The notes under the pieces: model-generated
Database searches by the model: none
Told to the model about the DNA's origin: nothing
What the model saw: only the letters and a program-made list of their open reading frames with translations
Shown here: positions 1-10,404 of the stretch, piece after piece
Layout: the number at the start of each line of letters is the position of its first letter
Numbering within the stretch: the stretch's first letter is position 1
Translations under genes and position numbers: made by a program
NCBI GenBank assembly: GCA_039090855.1
Contig: CM077002.1
Location: 82,836,194 to 82,900,193 of the forward strand
Length of the DNA: 64,000 nt
Direction of reading: 5' to 3'
From: Macrothele yani
Taxonomy: Eukaryota; Arthropoda; Arachnida; Araneae; Macrothelidae

Positions 1-1139
1 TAATATTTAATATATTTTTAAAATCTGTCACATCTTAGTAAAACGCGCTATTCGGTACAATGAAATGCTCCCGGGAGCGCGAGTAGCATTTTTTTCTGAT
101 CCAAGATCAACTGTCTAGTACTAGATATAGCCCTATAACGGTTTTGCTTTCACTTTAAATCTGATAGAAAAGGTTGGACACTGCTAAATAGGATGAGAAC
201 TTTCTGATTCTAGCACTGAATCACACCTATAATTGACGCCAAATGTACCATTGAATTTACGATTTTGGTTTAGCTACGACGGCATTCTATGTCTAAGCTC
301 TACTCGAAAATTTCTGCCCTTTTCTTTATTTTCTACAGTTAGGATAATAACATGATGTGCTTAAATTTGTGAGATAAAAGCGTAACCAAAAGCTTAGGAA
401 TATCTTGTTTTTTTTAATAAAATTTTGTGTTACTTACATTCATAAAAGACACTGCCTAGTTTTCCATTCGACACGTTTGGAACTGAAAATCCAATGCAAG
501 TCAGGTGGACGTAAATTATCAACAGTCTTGCTACAGACATATTCCTTCCTCCCCCTCTGGCACACACTTTGGTAGGAGATCTTTGATTAAAGTATGTGTA
601 TATTTCTTTTTTATTCCGCTCATCTATGACAGATAAGGTACAGGTATTCGGAATGTCTTATCGCGCTATTGCTTTTTGCCAGGAATTACCTTTGTCCAAA
701 GTCTGCATTTATCTTTCACGGCAGTGGCGATTAGAAAACAATATGGTGCTGTTATTATCAGACAACAAAACATGTTTATACATCACTGTCGGAAAATATC
801 TTATGATTTCAAAATATCATCCACTGCGTGCCCAATTGTTTATCATTTTCAAACTCCTGTAGGAATGCTTAGGAGAAAAGGAGTTCATATCCTTAATGTC
901 CGGCTACTTAGCCTGTAGAAATGAAAGCGTCAGAGTAACAGAACTAAACGCAATATTCAGGCTTCATCAAAATTAGAAAACTTGGACAGCAGAAAGATTT
1001 GACTACATGATACCACAAGAGTGACTGTTTTATTTCGACAACTTCTAACATACAGTACGTTGTACATTAAGAACGAACAAATTTCATCGCCCCCCCTTTC
1101 GTTTGTGAGCAGAGCGCCTGCGTCCTTTTTAATTTTATT
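1..1139. other. Unrecognised AT-rich DNA
   Basis: No recognisable gene, transposon end or tandem repeat was found. Two overlapping short plus-strand ORFs near 596-918 lack any domain I know, have no splice context and look like chance ORFs. Confidence 0.5.
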
Positions 1140-1325
1140 TTCTGGGTTTAACGACAACTCTAAGGCACCCGCCCGTTCCTAATTTAGGACCACTGGTTCC
1201 AGGAAAGGGGGCAGCTATCGGTATCAGACAAGCGCACCACCTATGCTTCATCCGGGACTCGGGTCTGGGCTCAACTCGGACGTACGGTCAGAAGACAGTG
1301 ACTCAGACAACTCGGTCACAGGGGG
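1140..1325 (-). mobile_element. SINE-A copy, degraded (tRNA-derived SINE)
   Basis: The copy matches the SINE-A body seen better at 5264-5495 and 52315-52522. It has the 'TTTAACGAC' tail region on the left, then the 'CGTTCCTAATTTAGGACCAC' core, then a worn tRNA-like head on the right. The orientation is minus, with the head at the higher coordinate. Box A and box B are both eroded and no target duplication could be defined, so this is an old copy. SINEs of this sort depend on a LINE for mobility, and the partner is unknown. Confidence 0.7.
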
Positions 1326-1649
1326 AACTCTTTAGTTTTGTGTATGTCCGATAATATGCATTTTTTCTCTCAATGACACAAATGTATATCTGTGTTTGTC
1401 ATGGTATTTCTGTTTCTGAGAGACGGATATTTCTGCCAAAAGAAGCAAATGACTATTTGCATTTGTAATGATATCTCTGAGGAGAAGACGTAATGAGAAA
1501 AAATATCTGGAAGATACGAAGATTTATCCATTCTTCTTAGCTCATTATTTTTTTGTAGATGGGAATACTCTAGAAAGCTTCACAAATTCAAAGGCAGGGT
1601 TGTTTGGAAAGTAGTTGATGACCTCCACGAACTTCTAAAGCTATAAGTG

Positions 1650-1800
1650 GCTTATTCTTAATTTGGAAACATCGGTTCCAGGAAAGGAACAGAACCAGAT
1701 CTGTCGGACAAACATACCACCCATACTTCATCCGAACTCAGCTCCGACTATTCGCCGGAGTCTCTGACAATCTGACTGATAAGCTGACGTCCCTGACCAC
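1650..1800 (-). mobile_element. SINE-A fragment, heavily degraded
   Basis: Only the central core ('GGTTCCAGGAAAGG' followed by the 'GACAAACAT..CCATACTTCATCCG' region) and part of the head remain. The order is the same as in the better SINE-A copies, on the minus strand. The fragment lies about 330 bp from another worn copy of the same family. It could be part of an old SINE cluster. Confidence 0.5.
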
Positions 1801-2364
1801 TCTGGCACGAAAATGCTTAAGAAAGGGCGTGACTTAAAATTTCCTGTAGGCTTCCTTCTTATTCAAGGAAGTATACATTAATATCTTTAAGCTGGTTTCC
1901 GAAATTTATTTCCTGAAAGAATGATCTTCCGAATTTCAGTTAATTGATGTAACCTGCATTTGCTGCGAAACTGGAACGCAGCTCAAATTTCAAATATATG
2001 TCCTGCTGATTACGTGCCTGACATGCATGACCTATTGTGTTTTAGATGCGTGTATATTTCTTTTCCAAATATTCTTGAACTGAACTGCACCTGTAAGATC
2101 TCACCGGAAACCGAAGTACGGTTTATTTACCGATGTTTAATCGCTAGATGACAGCAATAGGTTATTTTGTTATGCATATTGGTGAAAGCGACATATTTCT
2201 AAAAATTTTACGCTTACGCACCATTTTATCTTTCGAACTTGGAACTTTGTTCTAAAAAGAAAATTGTAAGATTACACAAGAAACAGCTGGACTAGCGTCT
2301 GAAATATATAGTCATACCATTTATTTTAACCAGAGATTGTAATTGTTTGAGGACAGTGCTTTTG
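1801..2364. other. Unrecognised intergenic DNA
   Basis: Ordinary AT-rich sequence; no gene, repeat or transposon end recognised. Confidence 0.5.
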
Positions 2365-2368
2365 AAAA

Positions 2369-2548
2369 TATAACGAAGTAAATTTCTCCGTCATTTTTGT
2401 CCACACCAGGATTCGAACCCGGATCCTCTCATTCCGGAATAAGTCACTCTACCAATTGAGCTACGCGGACGTTTTATTCTGATTCCTATCTGCCTTTATG
2501 TCGTGTGCGTCCTTCGGGCAGGTACGTCACATCTCCTGGTACGTTACA
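2369..2548 (-). repeat. Downstream LTR of the TRIM
   Basis: 180-bp terminal direct repeat, nearly identical to 2695-2874. It carries box A and box B of the tRNA-like unit and an AATAAA polyadenylation-type hexamer (minus strand, near 2476). The polypurine tract abuts its 5' edge at 2549. Confidence 0.8.
2399..2470 (-). ncRNA. tRNA-like Pol III unit within downstream LTR
   Basis: On the minus strand, GTCCGCG at the 5' end can pair with TGTGGAC at the 3' end (7 bp, allowing G:U). The D arm GCTC/GAGT pairs, and the T arm CCGGG/CCTGG encloses TTCGAAT. Box A is TAGCTCAATTGG and box B is GGTTCGAATCC, a perfect eukaryotic B-box core. The anticodon stem is imperfect around TTCCGGAA, so I assign no isoacceptor. 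No T-run terminator follows at once, so transcripts would read on beyond the LTR. This is tRNA-like rather than a proven tRNA gene. Confidence 0.65.
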
Positions 2549-2694
2549 TCATCTCCCCCCTTATTTTTTTGTATTTTTTTTACGAAGTGCTGGAGAAAGG
2601 ATTCTCTTATTTTTCCTATCTCGCGGTGTGGAAATAACATCACACCAATGCGAGAGTTTGAACGGTCGGGTCATCCGGATAGTTCGGGCGCCAT

Positions 2695-2874
2695 TATAAC
2701 GAAGTAAATTTCTCCGTCATTTTTGTCCACGCCAGAATTCGAACCCGGATCCTCTCATTCCGGAATAAGTCACTCTACCAATTGAGCTACGCGGACGTTT
2801 TATTCTGATTCCTATCTGCCTTTATGTCGTGTGCGTCCTTCGAGCAGGTACGTCACATCTCCTGGTACGTTACA
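2695..2874 (-). repeat. Upstream LTR of the TRIM
   Basis: 180-bp terminal direct repeat in minus orientation. The primer binding site follows its 3' edge after one base (complement of 2682-2693). The internal tRNA-like segment lies at 2725-2796. Confidence 0.8.
2725..2796 (-). ncRNA. tRNA-like Pol III unit within upstream LTR
   Basis: Second copy of the same 72-nt cloverleaf-capable segment, 326 bp from the first. It has two substitutions in the T-arm and acceptor side (CGTGGAC and TTCTGG), both still able to pair through G:U. Boxes A and B are retained except for one box-B change. Confidence 0.65.
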
Positions 2875-3044
2875 AAAAGGAACGAGGATATTTCGCCAGG
2901 ATCCTTTACTGTTAGGTCAGAGCAACATGAATTCAGCAATATACTTTTAAGCCGATGACTTACTCAGAGAGACAGCAACAGAACCTCAAAAGTATAAAAT
3001 AGTGATAGGAATTCATCCATTCATCGCTTGTCAATTTGTATATC

Positions 3045-4262
3045 TACACAGTCGAATCACATTGTGACCACCTCCTACTTTTGACGCCAACAGCGCGTAG
3101 CCAAGGACAGAAGGCGCGTGTCGTGAGCTGGTTTGGAGGGTATATAAGGTGTGCTGTAGGCATTCTGAAAACATATCATTTGTTGCTGCCATGGACAAAA
3201 GGAGCAATTTATTAGATTTGCAAAAAGGGATGATTATCGGCTTTCGGGCCAAGGGTGGCAGTATTTCTGAAACAGCGCAGTTTATGAACTGTTCGCGTGC
3301 TGCTATGGTTAAAGTGTATCGTGATCGGAGAAATGACACCATTGCGAATAAGCGACGTGGAAACTGCGGAGCAACACGTACCATTGGCATTGATGTGAGA
3401 GGTAACTGTCGGTTTCGAAGGTGCGTGAGGGCTGATCGACACGCTACTGTGGAGTAACTCACTGTCTGAATGAAGCCGGGGGCTACCGGAAGTGTGTCTA
3501 AAACGACATTTCAGCGAACCCTGTTGCGTATGGGGCTCCGATGCAGACGGATGGTCACTGCATCTATTCTAACGAAGGTGCATCGGCAGAAAAGGCTTAC
3601 ATTTGCACTGCAGTATCGGAATTTGACCTCCGCTGATTGGCAAAGGATTGCCTTCTGCGATGAGTCACGTTTACTGCTTCGTCGAACGGATGGTTGGCGT
3701 ATAAGGCGAGAAACATTGGAGAACAAACACTCTTCAACCATTGCTGAAAGAACACAAGCTGATGGGGGCAGCGTCATGGTCTGTGGAATGTTTTCGTGGC
3801 ATTCTCTGGGTCCACTCATACCTGTGGAAGGCACTATGTACCGAATTCGTTATGTATCCATCCTTGCCGACCACGTACACCTATACATTCGGATTGTCTT
3901 CCATCGGGCGGGTGGGATCTCCCAGCACGACAGTTCGATGTATCACACAGCTAGAAATGTCCGAGAGTAGGTGGACGATGAAGACTTCAAAGTACTTCCC
4001 TGGTTCCCTAATTCCCCAAATTTATACCCAATTGAGCATCTGTGGAACCACCTCAGTCGTGTTGTTCGGTCTATGGATCCTCCACCACGCACCCTCCAGC
4101 AGCTGTCAGATGCATTGCAGTCAGCATGCCTCCACATACCTGTGAACACCTTTCCAGCACCTTATTGAGTCACTACCAGCCCGTCTAGCTGCTGTCCGCA
4201 CTGTACACGGCGGTTACTCTGGATATTAGCTGGTGGTCACAATAATGTGACTCGAGCGTGTA
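3045..4262 (+). mobile_element. Tc1-A: Tc1-like DNA transposon
   Basis: The terminal inverted repeats begin TACACAGTCGAATCACA on the left and, reading inward from the right, TACACGCTCGAGTCACA. Both are followed by TTGTGACCACC, and TA lies at each end as expected for TA-targeted Tc1/mariner insertion. Length is about 1.2 kb, usual for an ungutted Tc1 element. The transposase inside is broken by stop codons, so the copy is dead. Confidence 0.9.
3191..4168 (+). pseudogene. Tc1-A transposase, three in-frame stops
   Basis: The frame opens at an ATG (MDKRSNLLDLQKG) with a paired helix-turn-helix-like N-terminus. It continues through the catalytic domain, with DDE motifs CDESRLL, QHDSSMYHTAR and PIEHLW. 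I count 34 residues between the second D and the E, so this is DD34E. Stops at 3455 (TAA), 3467 (TGA) and 3968 (TAG) lie in one frame with no frameshift needed, so decay is by point mutation. In an intact element it would act in the nucleus as the cut-and-paste enzyme binding the terminal repeats. Confidence 0.88.
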
Positions 4263-5205
4263 TTTTGTACCGCAGTCACTAGACAGGGAGATCCTTCGAG
4301 ATAGTATTTAACATCGTCAAAGTTCCGCGCTTTCTTTGGAATAGCGCTGGGCGGGAACCTAGCTCGTTTTGCAGGTGCGGCGACATAGCCAGAGGTAAGA
4401 GTGAATAGAAAATGCAAGAGGAAAGAAAGGTAACCGGAAGCTCGAGCTGAGGAGTAAAGGGGTCAGACACTTGAGAAAATGACGACGAACGGATGCTGTC
4501 TTATGCGATCAGTAACTGAACTGGATGGCCAAAAGCGAGCTATGATTGGTGTGGCTAATGGAGCTAAGTTACAAAACTTAGCAAAAATAAGAACTCGTAA
4601 AGAAGACAAAATAGTCAAAGAAAGTGGAACCGCGAAAATTTCGCGAAACACTGATCAGCACTGAACTTTTGACATAGCGCGGTGGGAAGAATGTAGCGTT
4701 CATAACATCAAATATTTCTTACAATTATTATTAACTTCGAGTTTGTAGTTTACTTGATTTCACCATTACCTCGTGGTTTATAGAAAGCCTATGACCATTC
4801 GCCTTTGTTGCCAGATTCGATAATAAAGAAGAGGCTGGACAAGCTCAGTAAACAAGTGGACATTTTTGATGCGTTGTAACGGCAAGTAAATTGAATCTCG
4901 TGAGATTCCGTCAGTAAGTCATAAGAGAGGCTGGAGCGGATCTTATACCTCTTTTCATTTAGTGATTTGTAACGAATATATCCTATATCCTTTCAGTTAA
5001 TATATCATCAGTCATTCCTTCATTCTTTCATCATGTCTAACACACAGCGATATATCAGTTTCCGTTATGATGGCAGCATTTTAGTCAACATTGCACTCTT
5101 GCATGCATATGTGCTGCAAAGCATATTGTGCTCATGATCTAAACGAATCTTTATAGAGCTCATTCTGCTCATGATCGAAACAAATCTTGCCACAGAACCC
5201 TCTTA
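4263..5205. other. Unrecognised spacer
   Basis: About 940 bp between two Tc1-like elements. A 61-codon plus-strand ORF at 4479-4664 is rich in K/R/E but matches nothing I know. No repeat structure stands out. Confidence 0.45.
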
Positions 5206-5263
5206 TATGCACACCGTTCAGCCAAAACATTAAAACCACAGTTGCGTTTTGCAAATAAGCACG

Positions 5264-5495
5264 CCGCCTCTGTGGCGCAGTGGTCTAAGCGATGGCCTTT
5301 GATCATTCGTCCGAAAGGGGTCCGGGTTCGAATTCCGGTGAGGCATGGATGTTGTGTTTGTATTACGGCACTGGCTCTCTCCCTTCCCTGGAACCAGTGG
5401 CCCTAAATTAGGGACGGGCGACTGCTTATAGCCAATTGAGTTGCTCACGGTGTTCGTTAAACTTCCAATCCAAAAACTAAAAAAAAAAAATAAAT
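5264..5495 (+). mobile_element. SINE-A, full length, nested in Tc1-B
   Basis: The best plus-strand copy. The tRNA-like head has box A TGGCGCAGTGG and box B GGTTCGAATTCC, followed by a body of about 130 bp and an A-rich tail ending in TAAATAAATA. A perfect 11-bp target duplication AAATAAGCACG lies at 5253-5263 and 5496-5506, which fixes the boundaries and shows LINE-type target-primed insertion. The head resembles a class II (Leu/Ser-type) tRNA, by inference. Confidence 0.92.
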
Positions 5496-5592
5496 AAATA
5501 AGCACGAGTGCAGCCAATCAGCGTCAAGTACCAAGGTCGCAAATGATACCTGGGTCGGAGCTCTCTCAGTCAGTATTTCGCTTCTTCTCAAC

Positions 5593-6961
5593 ATGGGAAA
5601 AGCAAAGGATATTTCTGATTTCGACAAAGGCCAGATTTTTATGTCAAGATGGTAGATGGCTTGGTAAGAGCATCTACGAAACAGCAAAGCTGGTAGGCTG
5701 CTCACGCTATACAGTAGTTAATAGTATCTATCAAAGGTGGTCTGAAACAGATGACACTTCGAGTAGTCGACACGGTGTCGACAGGCCACGTCTCATTAAT
5801 TCCATGATCATATGTAGAGGATGTTTAGGAAGAAAGTGTCTGACCCTAAGTCTTAAACAACCCTTAGCAATAGGAATCTAGGAGATTTGGGCTAGAGTGC
5901 CCGATAGGAAAGTGACACGGAAGCGAAGTAAAAAGGGGAAGAAAGACGCCCTTATTTATTACCGGGGTCCAGTACCCGTGGTCCGACGGCTTAACGTGCC
6001 CATCCGACGCACGGCGGATATTTATTGAATCCAGCATTCGTACCTGCCTGGGATCGAACCTGAGGTCCTTTCCGTGGCAGTCACGAACGTTGCCCACTAA
6101 GCCACTCGCGGCCCCTCATTGATGCCAAAGATCAGCGCAGACTATCTCGTCTTGTCCGCAGCAACAGGATGGTTACTGTGGCTGACATTACTCATAATCT
6201 CAATTGTGGTGAAGGGCCCAATGCGTCCGAACACACAGTTCATTGTACACTGTTGGCTATGGGTCGCCGTAGCCGCCAACCCATTCGTGTGCCTATGCTC
6301 ACAGCCATTCATCGTGTTGAAAACATGCAGCGAGCACGTAATAATCGACATTGGACCATAGAAGACTGGAAGAGGGTCTCATGGTCAGACGAATCCTGTT
6401 TTCTTTTATATCATGTTGACAGACGAGCCCGTGTGCGCCGTTTACCCAAGGAAATCTTCTTACTCGGATACACTGTGGGACGGATCCAGGTGGCAGGACG
6501 GAGTGTGATGGTCTGCAAAATATTTTCTTAGGAAATACTAGGACCCATTATCTCTGTACAGCGAACTCTGAGAGCTTTCACGTACCTGAACATTGTGGCT
6601 TACCAAGTACAGCCCTTTATGGCGAATATATTCCCTGGCGGAGATGACGTCTTTCAACAAGACAATGCTACATGCCACACTGCTAAGAAGGTCCAGGAAT
6701 GGTTCGAAGAAGATGAAAAGGAATTCCATTTATTGCCATGGTCTCCAAATTCGCCGGACACGAATGCTATCGAGCATTTGTGGCTTGAGTTGGAGAAGAG
6801 GGCACGAGCAACATCTCCCCAACCACATTATTTACGGTAACTTTCGGGATCTTCTGTTGCAGTCATGGTACCAAATATCAAGAGACACCTATCAAAATCT
6901 CTTTGAATATATGCCTCATCAGGCGAGAGCCCCTTTGGCGGCGAGAAGAGGACCTACATAA
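5593..6961 (+). pseudogene. Tc1-B transposase (DD36E type), interrupted
   Basis: It starts at ATG 5593 (MGKAKDISDFDKGQ) with the Tc1 helix-turn-helix region, is cut by SINE-B near 5805-6114, then resumes. Catalytic motifs are WSDESCFLL, QQDNATCHTA and AIEHLW. I count 36 residues between the second D and E, two more than classical Tc1. A TAG follows MVCKIFS, and a frameshift near the C-terminus moves the tail to another frame that ends near MPHQARAPLAARRGPT. Non-functional. Confidence 0.85.
5805..6114 (-). mobile_element. SINE-B nested in Tc1-B transposase
   Basis: The tRNA-like head is at the right end: box A-like TGGCTTAGTGG and box B GGTTCGATCCC on the minus strand. A roughly 230-bp body follows, shared with 21186-21490 and 43736-44050, with a GATCATATG-type 3' end. 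The probable target duplication is CTCATTRATKCC (5792-5803 and 6115-6126), read by comparison with the uninterrupted Tc1-J sequence around 44371. Confidence 0.85.
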
Positions 6962-7001
6962 TATTAGGTAGGCGGTTTTAATGTTTTTACTGATCGATGT
7001 A

Positions 7002-8220
7002 AATAATGTATTTTTTATTATACAATCAACTTTCGGGCTCTTTCTGCAGAGTGCATGTTGTGGAGACACATGTTCAATTAGGTCTTTCTGTTAGTATCTA
7101 TTAATTCCACCAAATGCCAAAATTAAATTCCAAAAAATTCATTTGACCACTTTTTTAGTTACGTATCTCCTGTTGGGATTCACCCGCTTTTGACAATTGC
7201 TTTGTATATTTCGTTTTACAGCACTTATCTTGGAAAGCAGATGAACTTAAAGGCCGACTTGTGAAAGAATGATGCTACAATCCAGCATATCTTTCCTTCT
7301 TTCCCTTTATTTTCTTCTTTTCCTCTGTTTATGGTACAGGAAACCGAAGTAAAGAATCTGGTCTTATGATTTCAAAGTGTCATCTACAGTGTATCTGATT
7401 GTTTGTTTTTTTCAATGATGTTATGCATATATTACTAACTAGAGCAGGTATCCTGCCTTGCATGGGTTTAACAAAAAAATACGCGAATCAGTTTCTGGGC
7501 CAGCGTTTTCCCAGTTTTCCTGAATAGGATTTATTGCACAAAAACATGAAAAGAAAAAGATAAAAAAAACAAAAAACAAAAAAATGTGAATTTGTAACAG
7601 TACAATTGGCTTAAACCAGCAGTCTTTATTGACTGTAAATATAGGAAATTTGAAATGTCTGAAACATCTTCGAGTTGTGATCAGCGTAATGTACAGCTAT
7701 TCGAAGTGCAAGTAAGTTTGCCCTTGAAGAGTCTCTGGGCAACGACGTTGAGTGTTCTTTTATTTGGAATCAAGATGAAGAGGTTTTCATTTTTACCAAA
7801 GCGGAAGCAACCTGGAGAGGAAAAACATGAATTTTACAGGTTGAGTCTAGCAACTTTTAACGATTGAACCTGTGTCCTGTTGATACTCATGGCAAAACAG
7901 TAAACAGTAGGCGTGTAACCTAAAATAGAGGGTCAGATGGTATGATTCGAGTGCGAAGAATAAAATCATGGTCTCCTGCAGCATGGCCAGTCATAATATG
8001 GCAGCTCCGATGACATTTGACATGAGTTTATTGATACACAGTCGGGTTCCATTGTAGATTGCATGGGGATGCAGATTTCATTACGATAAAATATATAAAT
8101 CCTTAAGATGATGTGGAAGAATGCGCGAACGGAGATAGCAATATCAAGCTTTGAAAAAATGAAATGCAAGAAAATTCACATTTTTCTCTCATTTCATTTC
8201 ATATATTCAATTTACATTTC
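7002..8220. other. Unrecognised AT-rich DNA
   Basis: No transposon ends or known domains. A 70-codon plus-strand ORF at 7655-7867 contains a donor-like CAAGTAAGT near 7708, so a short first exon is conceivable but unsupported by anything else. Confidence 0.4.
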
Positions 8221-8224
8221 ATTG

Positions 8225-9535
8225 AATCACATTTCCTCCCTGAAATATCGCGGAACTGCTGTTTTCAAATACTGGAACTATTCATAGCGTGCAGTAACAC
8301 ATAGACAGCCGCGGTGTGAAACGTAAGCAAACCTGCGGGCAACTATGGGGGAAGGATACACGCAACGTTTTGGAAGTCTAACACAGTAAACAACAGATTC
8401 AATTTTTAAATTGTAAATCGTGAGCGCTACGACAAATTCGAAACAATGATTGAAGAAACCTAATCAGAATATTCCGGTTGAAATAACTTGGAACTATTTA
8501 TAGGGAGTAGTAAGATATGGAGAGCCGTGGTCTGAAACCCAAACAAACCCGCAGGCAACTGGGGTGGAAGGATACACGTTAATGTACAGTTATTAGAACA
8601 GCTCTAGAAGTCTAACGCAGTAAGTAGAAAGATCAAATTTCTAATTGTATTGTAAATAGCGCGCGTTATGTCACGTTCGGAACAATGGTTGAAGAAACCT
8701 AGTCAGGATCTTCTGGTAAAAATAGCTTGGAACTATATATAGTGCGTAATAATACAATAGGAGCCGCGGCGTGAAGCCTAACAAAACGCTGACACTTGCG
8801 GAGGAAGGACACACATCGGACTCCTAACAGAGTAAACAGCAAAAATCAAATTTGAAATTATATTATAAATCCCGCGCGTTATGTGAAATTCGAAACAATA
8901 GTTGAAGAAACGTAGTCAAAATCTTCTCGTAGAAATATCTTGGAACTATTTATATTACTATTCATAGTAACACACGGAAAGCAGAGGTCTGTAATGTAAA
9001 CAAACCCGTCGGTAACTGCGGAAATCGATTACACGTAACACTTTGGAAGTAAACAGGAAGATCAAATTTGTTATTTTAAATGGCAAAAGTTATGTCAAAT
9101 TCGAAATAATGGTTGAAACAACCTAGTCAAAATTTTTCCGAAAAAATAGCTTGGAACTGTATATAGTGCGTAGTTACACAATGAGAGTAGCAGTCTGAAA
9201 CGTAAACAAACATTCGGACCACTCCGGCAGAAGGATACACTTTGCAAGTCTTGTTAAACTTGCGAAGTACATGTGAGTTTTGTGTGAGTGTTGTTAGACC
9301 AGCAAACAGCAAGATGAAATTTCAAATTGTAAATCGCGCGCGTTTTGTCAAACTCGAAACAATGGCTGAAGAAATCTAGTCAAAATCTTTCCGCAGAAAC
9401 AGCTTGGAATTTCTAATCGTGCGTGGTAACACACGGACTGTGTTACCACGCACAGTGCCGCGGTCTAAAACGTAAACAAACCAGCTTGCAAATGCAGAGA
9501 AAGCATTCACGTCAGACTTTGAAAATGCATCCCAC
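8225..9535 (+). repeat. Satellite array, six units of about 210-250 bp
   Basis: Anchors of the form CTTGGAACTAT recur at about 8274, 8490, 8729, 8942, 9153 and 9406 (spacings 216, 239, 213, 211, 253). Each unit carries a GTCTGAAACGTAAACAAAC block, an AAGGATACAC block and a GAAACAATGGTTGAAGAAAC block in the same order. Units are divergent by point changes and small indels, suggesting an old tandem array. No coding capacity. Confidence 0.85.
9419..9453. repeat. Perfect 15-bp hairpin in the sixth satellite unit
   Basis: GTGCGTGGTAACACA (9419-9433) and its exact reverse complement (9439-9453) flank a 5-nt loop. The other satellite units have only one arm-like segment, so it probably arose by a local inverted duplication. 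Confidence 0.85.
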
Positions 9536-10404
9536 AATTTTTTCGGCGCAACGTATTATAGTATTAGTCTGTCTAGATAAAGCCACCCGTACATGAGTGA
9601 AAGTTTGGCGCGTATTTGTTGCTACACCAAGAAAAAAAAACGCGTTTTTGTAATAGCTTTTATCACATTTAACATCAGGTTCTCGTAATTCACGCAGATT
9701 GCAATCATATATTGTTACGTTTATGTAAAACATGATGAAATAATGTTCGGCGATAGTTTTCATCTATTGCTTCTAGTCAAATAGATGTCATGGGCGGATG
9801 GATCAGGAGATGTAAGTTCGATTCTCGTTCCAGGACAATGTAATTTTCAAGTTTTCTGAGGCATGTCTACTTGCATATCTATTGCTGAGTCACTCCATGG
9901 AGCAGCATGCCGCACGATCAGATTTCAACAATTATTTCTTCAACAATAGTTAAATGCTTTTAAAACTAATAAATTAATTAAAAACCAGTAAATTTGAATT
10001 AAAAAAAAAGGCTTCGACGTTTATCATGTTCCCTTAACCGCTGTGTGCATATAAATTTCAAATCACTATTTCCAGTTGTTTCCTCTGTAGGCATTCGACA
10101 GACAGACAGGTACGGAAATTATATTAACGTAGAAGTTGTGTACATCTAGTGATAAGGCAATATTAAAACCATTTGAATTACCTATACAAAAGTGGTAAGA
10201 AAAGTTCTTCGGAACTGATTTATTTTTCATATGCAAATGCGCTGCTCGACATGAAAACTACCACACCATGAAGGAATGCACTACATGCAGACTAGTAGAT
10301 CGGAAAGAAGTGCTTTCATTTCTGAGGGATTACATGAGAGCTATGGACGACTAGACAGTGTAATGTAGCCTGAGTCAGCAGGTCTTATGACCTCCTGTTG
10401 TGCT
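9536..10404. other. Unrecognised DNA, possible tRNA-head fragment
   Basis: Mostly AT-rich. Around 9788-9832 there is a weak B-box-like AGTTCGATTCTC that could be a worn SINE head, with no body or tail to support it. Confidence 0.35.

Larger units (their letters stand above)
2369..2874 (-). mobile_element. TRIM-like miniature LTR retrotransposon with tRNA-like sequence in its LTRs
   Basis: Two 180-bp direct repeats (2369-2548 and 2695-2874) differ at only 3 positions that I can see and enclose 146 bp. Read on the minus strand, each repeat begins TGTAACG and ends CGTTATA, an LTR-like inverted border. One base after the upstream LTR is TGGCGCCCGAAC (complement of 2682-2693), the first 12 bases of a Lys-type primer binding site. 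Immediately before the downstream LTR is a purine tract with AAGGGGGGAGATGA (complement of 2549-2562). The flanks share AAAA (2365-2368 and 2875-2878), a possible 4-bp target duplication. There is no coding capacity, so it must be mobilised in trans. Each LTR contains a 72-nt tRNA-like segment and an AATAAA just upstream of it. A plain tandem duplication of a tRNA-derived SINE is the alternative, but the PBS and PPT at the exact borders argue against that. Confidence 0.8.
5206..7001 (+). mobile_element. Tc1-B: Tc1-like element with two nested SINEs
   Basis: The ends carry inverted CAAAACATTAAAACC (left, 5223 on) and GGTTTTAATGTTTTT (right, 6974 on), with TA at 5206-5207 and 7000-7001. Removing SINE-A (5264-5495) and SINE-B (about 5805-6114) leaves an element near 1.25 kb. 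A second copy of the same family is Tc1-J at 43603-46677. The nesting gives relative age: the Tc1 insertion predates both SINEs. Confidence 0.9.

Noticed and set aside
2399..2470. A free-standing tRNA gene
   Set aside because: The anticodon stem is imperfect, no T-run terminator follows, and the same segment recurs inside a second LTR 326 bp away, so it belongs to the mobile element.
7655..7867. Possible first exon with donor CAAGTAAGT
   Set aside because: A single donor-like match in a short ORF is too little; no acceptor or downstream exon could be paired.
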